DNA of 64,000 nt from Sceloporus undulatus (GCF_019175285.1 NC_056530.1:10125980-10189979), one strand, 5' to 3'; shown: positions 33,181-44,139, numbered from the stretch's first letter. Notes: a model not told the origin generated them from the sequence alone. Numbers and translations are program-made.

Positions 33181-33330
33181 CACTAATTAGGCGTCGGGTA
33201 ATTAAAACAATACATCATACAGAAAGGGGCGGTCCCCATGCATCATGATGCTGCCCGTAATGGTATAAAAGGCCTTGCAACTCATGAGTCTTCCAACAAC
33301 TTCTCCTGACTTCTCTTCCTCCTCCAAGAA
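33181..33330 (+). promoter_or_regulatory. Promoter and exon 1 of gene F
   Basis: CACTAATTAG (33181-33190), GGGTAATT, the box AAGGGGCGGTCCCCATGC (33224-33241) and TATAAAAG (33264-33271) span 91 bases. Exon 1 runs from about 33294 to 33330, followed by the donor GTAAGT. Near-duplicate of the gene E promoter in inverse orientation. Confidence 0.8.
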
Positions 33331-33912
33331 GTAAGTACATTTTCTGCTCATTTTCTAACATCCATCGGCTTCACGGTGGATTCTTCTCTGCATTATTTCG
33401 TTTATGCTATAAACTTCATAGGCAGTGATACATCGACCTTCTGCTCCACTATTTTACTTTTACTCATAGCCAGCTAGATGTGAACTCTGAACCTGGAACA
33501 AGCTGAAGTCGCACCAGATGTGACCATCAATGAAAAGTTGGATAGTCTTTGTTAGGGAAGGGTACCATGTCTATGAAGGCATTCATAACTTGGTGATGGA
33601 GTTAGAAAACTTCACTCAAAGGATCTAGTCTGGTCCCCTGAACTATAGCATTGATAGCCATTTATGGAAAGCACATCATCAAGGTATTAATTCCAGGATT
33701 CATTAAAACTGAATTATGAAACTTAAGTAGTTTCAGATTCCTCTAAATGTATAGTGTGGAAACATTCAGAGAGAGGAGATACAAGGCTTAATGCATTCGT
33801 ATATTTGGGCCTCTCAAAATCTCTTTAGAGTCTATGCATCTATTTGTTTACTGTCGGCATAACAGCTAACATCCCGATTCTTCGTTCCAGCTTTGCCACA
33901 TCTGAGACAAAG

Positions 33913-34110
33913 ATGTCTTTCTGCTATGGTGGATCCTGTGGACCATGGGGTCACCAGTCATACTGTGATCCCTGTCATTATGGTTACAATAACTGGTCCA
34001 GGTCACGGTGTTGCTATCCTGGATGCTATGGGCCCTATGGATATCGGTACGGTGGCTGGTGTGGGTCAACATGGTCCTCTCCATATTGTGGCTGGGGATG
34101 CGGCTGGTGA
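33913..34110 (+). CDS. Gene F: Cys/Tyr/Trp/Gly-rich mini-protein
   Basis: A 65-residue protein with 10 Cys, 10 Tyr, 6 Trp and 14 Gly. It opens MSFCYGGSCGPWGHQSYCDP and ends SPYCGWGCGW. The ATG is chosen because an acceptor (TTCGTTCCAG, 33881-33890, or possibly TCTGAG just before the ATG) lies close upstream and exon 1 at 33.3 kb supplies the donor; the in-frame ATG further upstream is intronic. Divergent paralogue of gene E. There is no CBP core box. An Arg/Ser patch (NNWSRSRCC) in the middle sets it apart from E. Likely a corneous matrix protein by composition and gene structure; no named family is claimed. Confidence 0.8.
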   Translation: MSFCYGGSCGPWGHQSYCDPCHYGYNNWSRSRCCYPGCYGPYGYRYGGWCGSTWSSPYCGWGCGW

Positions 34111-34377
34111 AGGCAACATGAGAAGAAGAAAGATTGACCATTTAGACCTCCAAACAAGTGCACAAAGAACCTCTGAGCACTCACCATGTCAACTGAAGTT
34201 AATAGCAGTCATGGCTCCTCATCATCTTTAAAGACCTCCATTATCACCTGTACTTTCTGCATATACCTTTGCCACACTTGAGCATCATTTGCTGCTATCA
34301 TCTCAGCTATACATACACGTTAGGGATTTTGCATCCTTTCTACACAACTCTGTGATCTGCACACCTTCCACATTCCT

Positions 34378-34383
34378 AATAAA
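34378..34383 (+). terminator. Polyadenylation signal of gene F
   Basis: AATAAAGC about 270 bases after the stop. Confidence 0.8.
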
Positions 34384-34700
34384 GCTCTTGCACACAAGCA
34401 ATCAGTTTGTAGTTGTATTTTTCCCAATGTGGGAGTGATTCGCAATGGCTGGGCACATGCAGAGCCCTATTAGTTGATAGACACTGGAGATTGGAAAGCA
34501 TGAGGATTTTGCTTCCTCCTGCATCATGGTCACTGAATCATAAATCACAAATTTGGGACAGGAATAATTTGAAATACTGGCAAATTCTTATCATACAGAA
34601 TGTTCTCAGAATGAATCAGAAGCCAAAAGGTGGTGAATTCTAATACTGTGAATATCTGTGAATATTCTTGGATGATCTAGTTGCTTTGTTGGTGGATATA

Positions 34701-34978
34701 CAGTGCGCCCGCGTCATACGCCCCTGCAGGGATGCATCATACGCGGCTTTCAGCATATGCTGAAAGCTGCTAGGGAGCCCGCAGGAGCGTGTGGGGTGCA
34801 AGCGGCGGCGCACCCCATTAAGAATAATGGAGTGTGCACCCATGGTGTGCACGCGCCACTATGCCGCCACACCACCGCGCCATGCACGAGCCCCATTATT
34901 TACAATGAGGCTTGAGCATACACTTTTTTTTCTGCAGGGGGGTCTGGAACTGATTCCCATATAAAAAAGGGCATACTG
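34701..34978. mobile_element. Mariner-type MITE with TA duplication
   Basis: Starts CAGTGCGCCCGCG, ends AGGGCATACTG, with TA on both sides. Same family as 25050-25281. Confidence 0.8.
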
Positions 34979-35034
34979 TACTATTTTCTCAACCAGAAGA
35001 TGGAGCTATTTAATGACTTGTATCTCAAGAGAAC

Positions 35035-35170
35035 CAGTATGGTGTAGTGGTTTCATCACGGCACTATAACTCTGAAGACCAAGATCCCATGGTTGGGCAG
35101 GGATTTGAACCCTGGCCTCCAGAGTTATAGTTCAATGCCCAGACACCTACACCATGCGCTCTCTCCTGTA
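35035..35170. repeat. Inverted pair of SINE heads
   Basis: GTATGGTGTAGTGGTTTCAT on the plus strand is followed by its relative in reverse (AGACACCTACACCATGCGCT), making a hairpin of tRNA-like heads. Confidence 0.6.
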
Positions 35171-35501
35171 GCAGGAACTAAATGGAGAAGTTGTTTGAAT
35201 TTTACAGTCTTAAGGGATGTGAGGAAGTCACCACAATAACCATGCCCAATAAAGTTGCAAAATCACAGGAACATTGAGGGTAGGAATTAGGAGCTACTCT
35301 CTTTTTATGGGAATCTTAATGGACGGCTGGAATGTACTAAGAGCTAGTCATTTTTTTTAATAGGGAACATAGAGGAATGGGATGACACGTGTGAAAACTA
35401 AGCTAATAAACTGCAATACAAACCCTGCTGTTTTGCTTGGCTGAATAATGAGCAGACCATGCAATGGGAACCTCCCTGATATCCTGGCTGGAGGCTGTTT
35501 C

Positions 35502-35595
35502 AGAAACAGTATAAAAGCATTGTGGCGTTGGCACTGACTTTACTCAACTCGGATTGCTCTCCTCTGCATCTTGTTTCTTGCACAGTTTCTGGTAT
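35502..35595 (+). promoter_or_regulatory. Orphan promoter G (CBP-type)
   Basis: AGAAACAGTATAAAAG (TATA at 35510-35517) is identical over 16 bases to the promoters of genes B and C. The following bases look like a pyrimidine-rich exon 1 (TCTCCTCTGCATCTTG). A GTATGC at about 35592 is a possible donor, then a DNA transposon copy begins. No plus-strand coding exon of EDC type follows before gene H. Confidence 0.5.
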
Positions 35596-35605
35596 GCTGG
35601 ATGTG

Positions 35606-36092
35606 TTTCTATGGACTTTATCAATTGGAAGGTTAATCGAACGTCAATCCGGGGTCATCCATGGTATTTCATGTAATTTTGCAACAGAATGTCAAACAAC
35701 GCCGAACGCGAATGGAAGGCAATCCGAATGCAATCGCAAGTCATCCCAGGAAAAGCTGCATTCAGAAAGATATCAAATTTATAAATCGTTTTGCGTTAGT
35801 ATGAAATGCATCTCTAGTTTGGCCATGGGATTGCTCCCATTAGACTACAATTCCCATGATCCTTTGTTGTTGCAAATTCCTGCCTCCTCATTATTCCTGA
35901 CCACCTCTAGCTTGGGGAGGGGGGTGTTTCTTGTGTCCGGAATTATAAAATCTTCCAGATGTGATCCTGTCCTCCCTGCGCATGTGCAAACATGCTAATT
36001 CGAAATGAAGAAGCCGATGGGTACGTACTCATGTGATGATTTCATTTGCATTCGCACTTCATTTTGTGTTGTGTAATCAATGCTGAGGAGGG
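35606..36092. mobile_element. Non-autonomous DNA transposon, copy 2
   Basis: Matches 8232-9092 (CTATGGACTTTATCA, CAATCCGGGGTCATCCATGG, CTACAATTCCCATGA) without the nested CR1. Confidence 0.6.
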
Positions 36093-36096
36093 GGCT

Positions 36097-36730
36097 TAGA
36101 ATCATAGAGTTGGAAGAGACCCCAAGGACCATCCAGTCCAACCCCATTCTGCCATGCAGGAAATCTAAATCAAAGCATCCTCGACAAATGGCCATCCACC
36201 ATTACATTTTGATGAGGAAGGAGTGTATTCCACTGTTGAACAGCTCTTTCTGTCAGGAAGTTCCTCCTAATGTTAAGGTGGAATCTCTTTTCCTGGAGCT
36301 TGCATACATTGCTCCAGTTCCTAGTCTCTGGAGCAGCAGAAAACCAGTTTGCTCTTTCCTCAATATGATATCCCTTCATATCATATCATATCTTAACCTT
36401 CTCTTCTCTAAACATCCCCAGCTCCCTAAGTCGTTCCTTATAGGACATGGTTACCAGACCCTTCACCATTTTAGTTGCCCTCCTTTGGACACATGGCTCC
36501 AGTTTCTCAATGTCCTTTTTGAACTGTGGTGCCCAGAACTGGACACAATATTCCAGGTGGGGCCTGACCAGAGCAGAACAGAGTGGCACTATTACTTCCC
36601 TTGATCTAGACACTATACTTTTATTGATGCAGCCTAAAATCACATTGGCTTTGTTAGCTGCCGCATCACACTGTTGACTCATGTTCAACCTGTGGTCTAT
36701 TTGGACTCCCAGATCCCTTTCACATAACTC
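36097..36730 (-). mobile_element. CR1 LINE fragment
   Basis: Antisense CR1 3' UTR and ORF2 C-terminal coding ([30 protein letters not shown]). A short sense CR1 tail lies at 36775-36873. Confidence 0.85.
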
Positions 36731-37213
36731 GTTCCCATTTGAAACCAGTTCTTATCCTAGTATGATTGGTTTCAATCGGGGATGCTTTGATTGGGAGTTC
36801 CTGCATGGCAGAAGGGGGTTGGGCTGGATGGCCCTTGTGGTCTCTTCCAACTCTATGATTCTATGATTCTATGTGATGAAGTGAGGCAAAAGCAAAAAAC
36901 CCCGCTCTTTCCTGATACTAGTTCTTTGGTGGTTCTTCTGGAAAGAATTGATTCCGGAGTGTGTTCAACAAGTGGGAATGACAGATCTGAATCCCATCAT
37001 TCTGGAGGGGGGGGACTAATGGCAGAGGGATGTTTACTACCCTTCCTCAGTTTTGGTAGATCCACCATTCAACAAATCTTGTGAAGAAAACCCTATGACA
37101 GGTTAGCCTCAGGGTTGCCATAAATCAGAATTGACTTGAAGGAAACAACAAGGTTTTGCCATAACCACCTTAAATCGAGGTATGGTTCAGAAATATGGAG
37201 CATTTGCTCCAAG

Positions 37214-37391
37214 TACAGTTTTCCCTCTGTATCCATGAATTCTGCATACATGGTCTGAAAGCTGTTTTAGGCTAAAGGGACACCATTTTACTACACCATT
37301 GTATATATAATGGGACTTCAGCATCCATGGATTTTGGAATCCACAGGGAGTCCTGGAACCAAACCCCAATGGATATCAAGAGCCCACTGTA
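37214..37391. mobile_element. Tigger-like MITE with TA ends
   Basis: TACAGTTTTCCCTCTGTATC at left, GATATCAAGAGCCCACTGTA at right, imperfect inverted repeats with TA at both ends. Confidence 0.7.
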
Positions 37392-37533
37392 CAAGCAATC
37401 GTGAAGCATCAAAGTATGAGTTGGTTTTGAATGTGTCCCAGATTTGGTTCAGTTTTGGTTTAAAAACCACTGATGGAAATAAGTGCAAAAAAAAAAAGAG
37501 AGTACAAAATGTCAGCTATGATGCAGAGAAAGC

Positions 37534-37539
37534 TTTATT
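37534..37539 (-). terminator. Polyadenylation signal of gene H
   Basis: AATAAAGC on the minus strand, about 420 bases after the stop. A second AATAAA at 37922-37917 is only 36 bases after the stop and is the less likely site. Confidence 0.7.
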
Positions 37540-37957
37540 AGAAAATGAACAGTTTCCAGAAAACATTTATCCAAGCTTCATAATCGGTATACAAATCTAG
37601 CAGAAGGGGACAGAGTTGAAACAACAACAACAACTTCTTTCTCAAGAGATCTGTGGGATCTTTTTGAGGATGGCATTCAGTCCTCCTGATGGGCTGAGGA
37701 GTAAAAGATCCTTACGAAGCTGGAAAGTGATCAAGGGGAGCACCTAAATATTAATAATCATACAGCAATAGAGATGGAGGATACAAGGTGGAGAGAAAAG
37801 AGATCTGGTGTTTCTTTAGGTGCTGAGCATCACATTTCTCACTAGAACTGAAGAAGCTCATCATTCTTCGAAGCCCAGACCCATAAATGCATGGCTACAG
37901 GATTTGTATTGACTCATTTATTAATCAGCTGGGTCTCCTTAGATGATCTCTCTTGGT

Positions 37958-38362
37958 TTAGCAGGGGTATCCGCAGATGCCCCTCGGATGGCACACTCCC
38001 CGAAGGCCTTTGTAGCCACCCCCAAGGTAGCCCCCAGACCCCAGTCCAAATCCTCCAGAGCCGCCAGATGAACATGGAGAGTAGCCCCCAACAGCCAGTG
38101 GTTGGCAGCTTGAAGTGAGGATGGGCCCAGGGATGGTAATCACGCTTGCAGCTGGTTGGATCACCACCTCTGATGGTGGGATTTGGTTGACGCATGAAAC
38201 ATGGGCTCCGGATGTGATGCCAAGGGAGGCGGCTGAGGCTGCCCCGCCAAAGCCACCATAGCCAAGGCCACCATAACCAAAGCCTGATCCGATCCCGCAA
38301 GAGCCAAGACCAATGGATGGGGTGGAGCAGGGGATGGTACAAGATGGAGGGCAGCAAGACAT
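37958..38362 (-). CDS. Gene H: corneous beta-protein (beta-keratin)
   Basis: A 134-residue CBP. The N-terminus MSCCPPSCTIPCSTPSIGLG is Cys/Pro-rich, residues 20-40 are Gly-rich, and the core box spans about 57-90 (CVNQIPPSEVVIQP ... ITIPGPILTSSCQPLAVGG). This region forms the beta-sandwich that dimerises into the 3.4-nm filament of sauropsid scales and claws. The tail is Gly-rich (GSGGYLGGGYKG) and ends in CHPRGICGYPC, with cysteines for disulphide cross-links. The ATG follows an acceptor (TTATTTCACAG) by 21 bases, so upstream in-frame codons are intronic. Length and layout are normal for the family and the frame is intact. Shares core and tail with gene I. Expected to act in cornifying epidermal cells. 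Confidence 0.95.
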   Translation of the reverse strand: MSCCPPSCTIPCSTPSIGLGSCGIGSGFGYGGLGYGGFGGAASAASLGITSGAHVSCVNQIPPSEVVIQPAASVITIPGPILTSSCQPLAVGGYSPCSSGGSGGFGLGSGGYLGGGYKGLRGVCHPRGICGYPC

Positions 38363-38519
38363 GTTGGTGTGGTGAGACGTTGGCTGTGAAATAACAGGAA
38401 AAACAAACATATAAGCAAATGCAACATTGGGTTGGACATGCATAGAGTGGTGGTAGGGATGGGAAGACACCTAAAGAATTTATCATGGCACTCTTTTGTT
38501 AGAGCAACCAGCCTGTTTT

Positions 38520-39330
38520 CATAGAATCATAGAGTTGGAAGAGACCCCAAGGGCCATCGAGTCCAACCCCATTCTGCCATGCAGGAAATCCAAATCAAAG
38601 TATCCCTGACAGATGGCCATCCAGACTCTGCATAAAGACCTCCAAGGAAGGAGACTCCACTAACTCCAAGGGAGTTTGCTCCACTGTCAAACTGCCCTTA
38701 CTGTCAGGAAGTTCCTCCTAATGTTGAGGTGGAATCTCTTTTCCTGGAGCATGCATCCATTGCTCTGGGTCCTAGTCTCTGGAGCAGCAGAAAACAAGCT
38801 TGCTCCCTCCTCAATATGGCATCCCTTCAAGTATTTAAACAGGGCTATCCTATCACCTCTTAACCTTCTTTTCTCCAGGCTAAACATCCCCAGCTCCCTA
38901 AGGCGTTCCTCATAGGGCTTCATGGTTTCCAGGCCCTTCACCATTTTAGTAGCTCTCATTTGGACATGTTCCAGTTTCTCAACATCCTTTTTAAATTGTG
39001 TTGCCCAGAACTGGACACAATATTCCAGGTGGGGCCTGAACAGAGCAGAATAGAGTGGCACTATTACTTCTCTTGATCTAGACACTAGACCTCTATTGAT
39101 TCAACCTAAAATCGCATTGGCCTTGTTAGCTGCCACATCGCACTGTTGACTCATGTTCAACTTGTGGTCTACTTGGACTGCTAGATCCCTTTTACACATA
39201 TAAGTCTCTCATTCAGCCAGGTGTCCCACATCCTACATCTGTGCATTTCATTTTCTCACCCTAAGTGCAGTACCTTGCATTTCTCCATGTTGAAATTCAT
39301 TTTGTTAGCCATATCATTCCTTGTAGTCAT
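38520..39330 (-). mobile_element. CR1 LINE fragment in intron of gene H
   Basis: About 0.8 kb of antisense CR1 3' UTR and ORF2 end, the longest CR1 piece in the window. Confidence 0.9.
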
Positions 39331-39687
39331 AATGTTGGTCCACTTGGTGCCCTGGATATACATGTACATATACATCTTTTCTTACAAAAGTAAAGCAGAG
39401 GACCATTTCTAAAGATATTCCCTGTCCTGGTTCCAGTTTTTATTCACCAGGTTTTATTTCCTCCTGTAACATTCACAAGCTTCATCATTTGGACATGCAA
39501 CCAAATGGAAAGGACAGTGAAATAGTTTAGCTTAGTGGACTTCCTATTGTTGGAGGTCTGAAAACAGGTTAGACGACCAACTTTTAAGGGTCGGTCTAGG
39601 TAGCCCTTAGGATCCCTTCCAACTCTATGGTTCTTCTTTTGATGCTTTTGCATCAAGACCAATGGGAAAGACTTCTGCACCTAAGTA

Positions 39688-39942
39688 CAGTGGTACCTCG
39701 GGTTACGAAATTAATTCGTTCCGCGGCTAATTTCGTAACCCGAAAAACCTTCGTAACCCGAATTGCCATAGGCGCTAATGGAGAAAAAGCCGCGGCTCCG
39801 CCGCGGCTCCATTTAAAACAGCGCCGGGGTTTTTTCGTAACCCAAAAAAACCTTCGTAAGCCGAAACAATAAATCCCTATGGGATTTTTTCGTATCCCGA
39901 AAAATTCGTAAGCTGGGTAATTCGTATCCCGAGGTACCACTG
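39688..39942. mobile_element. Complete mariner-type MITE in intron of gene H
   Basis: CAGTGGTACCTCGGGTTACG at left and the complement ATCCCGAGGTACCACTG at right, with TA duplications. The interior is one long imperfect palindrome (TTCGTAACCCGAA motifs), so the transcript could fold back. It looks whole and fairly young. Confidence 0.9.
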
Positions 39943-40425
39943 TATGATCATATAATGTCTATGCTTCAATGACCAAGTGCCTTAGTGTTTGTATGCGTAT
40001 GTGTCCATGTATAACATGGTTCAGTTTTGTGTAGTAACTGAAAATGCTAATCCCCATCTATATTTGTTAAATTTAGCCACTGTTTTAAGGTTTGGGTGGC
40101 AACTGCAACCAAAATACAATCAAAGAAGTACGCTTTGAGAGGAAACTGAAGTTGCTATATTTCTGCTAGGAAGGATAAGTTCTTCCGTTGCAAAATTGCT
40201 TCTCATCTTATGTAAGTTAATTGAAATATAACTCTTCCTTTCCTCTGTTCACAGTAGGATGAAGAATATCAGGAGACAGTTTCTGAACAGCTCTACATAT
40301 TTCATACCCAACAAATATCCCTCATTATATACTGTACCTGGCATTGGCTTCCACTGCAAGCAAAAATGGGAGACCATGTCCAAAGCATGACTAGAACAGC
40401 GCAACAAGTGAACAAATAGATTGCA

Positions 40426-40532
40426 TCTTACCTTTAGCCTTTCAAGAGGAGAAGAAGTCAAGCGACGTTCGGCTTGGAAGTGGAGAAGGCAGAAGCGGTG
40501 TGAGAAGACATGGGCTTCGCGTTCCTTTTATA
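40426..40532 (-). promoter_or_regulatory. Promoter and non-coding exon 1 of gene H
   Basis: Minus strand: TATAAAAG at 40532-40525, exon 1 from about 40500 to 40432, donor GTAAGA (40431-40426). The intron to 38384 is about 2.05 kb. Confidence 0.8.
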
Positions 40533-40904
40533 CCGTTTATCTAAGCCACAAGCTGGAGGGAAAGACACCCATTTTTGGCCTGGGGACCAAGAACTCTACA
40601 TCCAAACTGCTTTGTTTGCCATCTTGATTTTAGGCTTTTGTCAGCCATTTCGGAATGGTACTTTCCTCCCATTAATCTCTTCCATCTCTCCCTTTCATTG
40701 TAAAAGTGCCTGGAGGTTCTACCCATTGAGGTTCAACCAAGAATTAATGAGGCCTTTGTCATTTAGTAGTTCTCTCTATCTCTTCTTTCAAAGCAGAGAG
40801 TCAGCAGGATTTGCACAGAAAATTGCACACACCGTCTTCTTTCCACTGAGGCAGGCCTTTGGTCCTGTCAAACTCAGTCACTGTGTCCTCTGACTGCAGG
40901 ATGA

Positions 40905-41229
40905 TGATGATGATGATCATCATCATCATCATTGCTTAGTGGTCTTTCTGAAGGTGGCCTTCACAAGGTCCAAAGTTCAAAGACATCATCAGTATCAGCA
41001 TCAGTGTCAGCATCGCTTAGTGGTCTTTCTGAAGGTGGCCTTCACAAGTTCCAAAGTTCAAAAACATCATCATCATTATCATCATCATCATCATCATCGC
41101 TTAGTGGTCTTTCTGAAGGTGGGCTTCACAAGGTCCAAAGTTCAAAGACATCATCAGTATCAGCATCAGCATCAGCATCGCTTAGTGGTCTTTCTGAAGG
41201 TGGTCTTCACAAGGTCCAAAGTTCAAAGA

Positions 41230-41281
<52 letters not shown>

Positions 41282-41345
41282 NNNNNNNNNNGCTTAGTGG
41301 TCTTTCTGAAGGTGGCCTTCACAAGGGCCAAAGTTCAAAGGCATG
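40905..41345. repeat. 81-84 bp minisatellite with nested (ATC)n
   Basis: Units begin GCTTAGTGGTCTTTCTGAAG at 40934, 41015, 41099, 41180 and 41292. Each ends in a variable run of ATC-type triplets (CATCAT, CAGCATCAGTATC). The array lies about 0.4 kb upstream of the gene H start. Confidence 0.9.
41282..41291. other. Assembly gap (10 N)
   Basis: Ten Ns inside an (ATC)n run; the true array length is unknown. Confidence 0.99.
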
Positions 41346-41879
41346 TGCTCTGACTGTGTGTCATTATGGACCTCTCCTTCTTATAAAATGTGCTCCCCAA
41401 AACATCACACATAAACAAACCAGCGCATTACAAGAGTAACAAAAGCTATGCCTGCACATGAATGGGAAATGGGGCTGGGTGGGTGGAGGTTTGGGTTGAG
41501 ATTCTAATGATCATGGAATTCAAGTTTGGGGTTTTGAGTAGGAGGACATTTTGGAGCTCTTTGTCCTTATCTTTCATCACCATGTTTGACCATTTGTGCC
41601 CATGCTCCTGTATTGTCTTCCTCCACACCCTGTGGTTCCAAAGGGTTAAGAGAGAAGCTCGGTAGGTATCAGTCAGGTCAGGAGGAATGTTTCATGAGAT
41701 ATTTGCCTCACTCAGGCATGGCTTTTAAGCTAGTGCCTTAGCATATTCACTCATGATATTACTGAGCATAGTAAGCAAATGAAAAGGGAAATGAAGGCAA
41801 CTGAAAGCATGGATCAGAATACAGTGGGGATGTTCAGAAAATGAAAAGGCTAACTTAGGTTGTTTCTGCATGGGCCAAA

Positions 41880-42150
41880 TGGGCCAAAGCTACAATGGTC
41901 CATGCCACCATATTTGCCATCACTATGTACGGGTGTGAGAGCTGGACAGTGAAGAAAGTGGACAGAAGGAAAATCCAACTCATTTGAGATGAGGTACTGG
42001 GGAAGAGTACTGTAGATACTGTGGATGTCTAAAAAGATAAAAATAATTAAATAAATAATTATAAATGGGTCCCAGAACAAATCAAAAAGAGGAAGATCAC
42101 TATTGCAGGTGGATAAATTCAATCGAGGAATCCGTGGCCAGACCAGAGAA
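41880..42150 (+). mobile_element. BovB/RTE-like LINE fragment
   Basis: Broken frames carry YGCESWTVKKVDRRK, as at 11.4 kb. A short A-rich insertion follows. Confidence 0.55.
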
Positions 42151-42204
42151 GAGTTGCTGAGGATAGGTGTCTTGGAGATATCACATTTGTAGGGTCTCCA
42201 TGGG

Positions 42205-42904
42205 TTGAAGTCAACTTGAAAACTAAGTGTGAAAGGGATCTAGGAGTCCAAGTAGACCATAAGTTGAACATGAGTCAACAGTGCGATGTGGGAGCTAACA
42301 AGGCCAATGCGATTTTAGGCTGCATCAATAGAAGTATGGCCTCTAGATCAAGGGAAGTAATAGTGCCACTCTATTCTGCTTTGGTCAGGCCCCACCTGGA
42401 ATATTGTGTCCAGTTCTGGGCCCCACAATTCAAAAAGGACGTGGAGAAACTGGAGCGTGTCCAAAGGAGGGCGACTAAAATGGTGAATGTCTGGAAACCA
42501 TGCCCTATGAAGAACGCCTTAGGGAGCTGGGTATGTTTAGCCTGGAGAAGAGAAGGTTAAGGGGTGATATGATAGCCCTGTTTAAGCATTTGAAGGGATG
42601 TCACACTAAGGAGGGAGCAAGCTTGTTTTCTGCTGCTCCGGAGAATAGGACCAAGAGCAATGGATGGAAGCTCCAGGAAAAGAGATTCCACCTCAACATT
42701 AGGAGGAACCTCTTGACAGTAAGGGCTGTTTGATAGAGGAACACATTCCTTTGGAGAGTGGTGGAGTCTCCTTCCTTGGAGGTCTTCAAACAGAGGTTGG
42801 ATGGCCATTTGTTGGGTTTACTTTGATTGAGAGTTCCTGCATGGAAAGGGGTTGGATTGGATGGCCCTTGAGGTCTATTCCAACTCTATGATTCTATGAT
42901 TCTT
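42205..42904 (+). mobile_element. CR1 LINE fragment
   Basis: Sense CR1: [20 protein letters not shown], then [20 protein letters not shown], through the 3' UTR to ATTCTATG octamers. The frame is broken. Confidence 0.9.
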
Positions 42905-42995
42905 TGAAGGCAGCTAAGAACAACAATGCTAGGACCAGCCCTGGTTGGAAAATGGCGAGACAAAGGACCGTGTATTAATTAAAGAATCCACATCT

Positions 42996-43000
<5 letters not shown>

Positions 43001-43026
<26 letters not shown>

Positions 43027-43027
43027 T
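43001..43027. repeat. (AAAT)n microsatellite
   Basis: Six to seven units. Confidence 0.9.
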
Positions 43028-43029
43028 TT

Positions 43030-43820
43030 GAGTGTGAAAACCAAAAGACGTGTAAACGTTTTTTTAAAACCACCTTTTTGCTGAATCGTCTCTCGTTCAT
43101 CGACACCCGTAGCCCATCTTGTTCTTGTTCTTCTTTTAAAATGAACATTGTAGTGTCAAAATGCCAACGGGGGGGGGGGGGGGGTAGACCAGTGGGATTT
43201 TTTATTTCCCCCGAATGAGTTGTGCAGCATTTCACAACCTTGTAGATTTTTATTTTACTTTACTGTTTTAAAAGCCCTTCTCCTGCCAACAGCAACTTCC
43301 GTCACCTCATCCTTTTGCATCTCGGAAGCTTCAATGGGAATCGCCAGAGGTGGGGTGGAGGCTGCGATTTTCAGGTTGGATTGTACCGAAAGGATTTCAA
43401 GCGGCTTTCTGAACCCTTTAATTAGTTGTTTTTCTTCCCCTATACATCCAAAATCTTAATACCTTTAATGGAATAATTGTCGCAATCTACACCCCGCTAA
43501 TGAATGTCAGGAGAGTCCTTTGAAGTGGAGAGGAAGAAGAATGTTTATGGGAGATCTTTTGTCTCTATCTTGACATCGTCCCAAATGATTTATTGTGGTG
43601 GAATCTAAGGTGATATTTGATTTAAACTAAATTACGGTGCAAAACTCTGTTGCAAGCACCTTCCTAAAAACTGCCTGCATAGCATTTTAATAGGGCTGTT
43701 AATTACTTTTCCCGCATGCCATTTGACAGTAATTGAAGGTAGGGATTTAAAAGTTACAATTTTGGGCTTCTGTTTGCAAAAATAGGTCTAAAATATCTTG
43801 GACTTAATGCTGACTTGTTG
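43030..43820. other. Intergenic, no feature recognised
   Basis: Includes a G homopolymer near 43170. No gene signal or clear repeat end. Short T-rich, low-repeat stretches could be old non-coding sequence. Confidence 0.35.
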
Positions 43821-43825
43821 TTAAA

Positions 43826-44040
43826 TGTTGTTGTTGTGTGCCTTCAAGTCCTTTCTAACCCTGAGGTGAACCTATCGTGGCGTTTTTTTGAAAGGAAGTT
43901 TGCTATTCTCTTCCCATGCGGCTGAGAGAGTATGGCTTGCGAAAGATCACCCGTTGGGTTTCCATGGTCAAGCAAGGAACTGAACTCTGGTCCCCAGAGT
44001 CCTAGTCCAAAGCTCAAACCATGAGGACATGTTGGCTCTC
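43826..44040 (-). mobile_element. tRNA-derived SINE
   Basis: Antisense copy beginning GTTGTTGTTGTGTGCCTTCA and ending near the head GAGGACATGTTGGCTCTC. Confidence 0.8.
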
Positions 44041-44139
44041 AGGGGCTGTTAATAGCATATACATATCTCCTGTGTTGCAAAGGCATACCCTGCAATACAT
44101 TACAGGTGAAAACCAGGACACAAGATTTGTTCTGAGATG

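Noticed and set aside
40932-41297. Ser- and His-rich frames
   Set aside because: Produced by the ATC-rich minisatellite and interrupted by the N gap.
40905-41345. Direct repeats that could suggest a CRISPR-like array
   Set aside because: Repeat and spacer both consist of minisatellite sequence, spacers are simple triplets, and the genome is eukaryotic.
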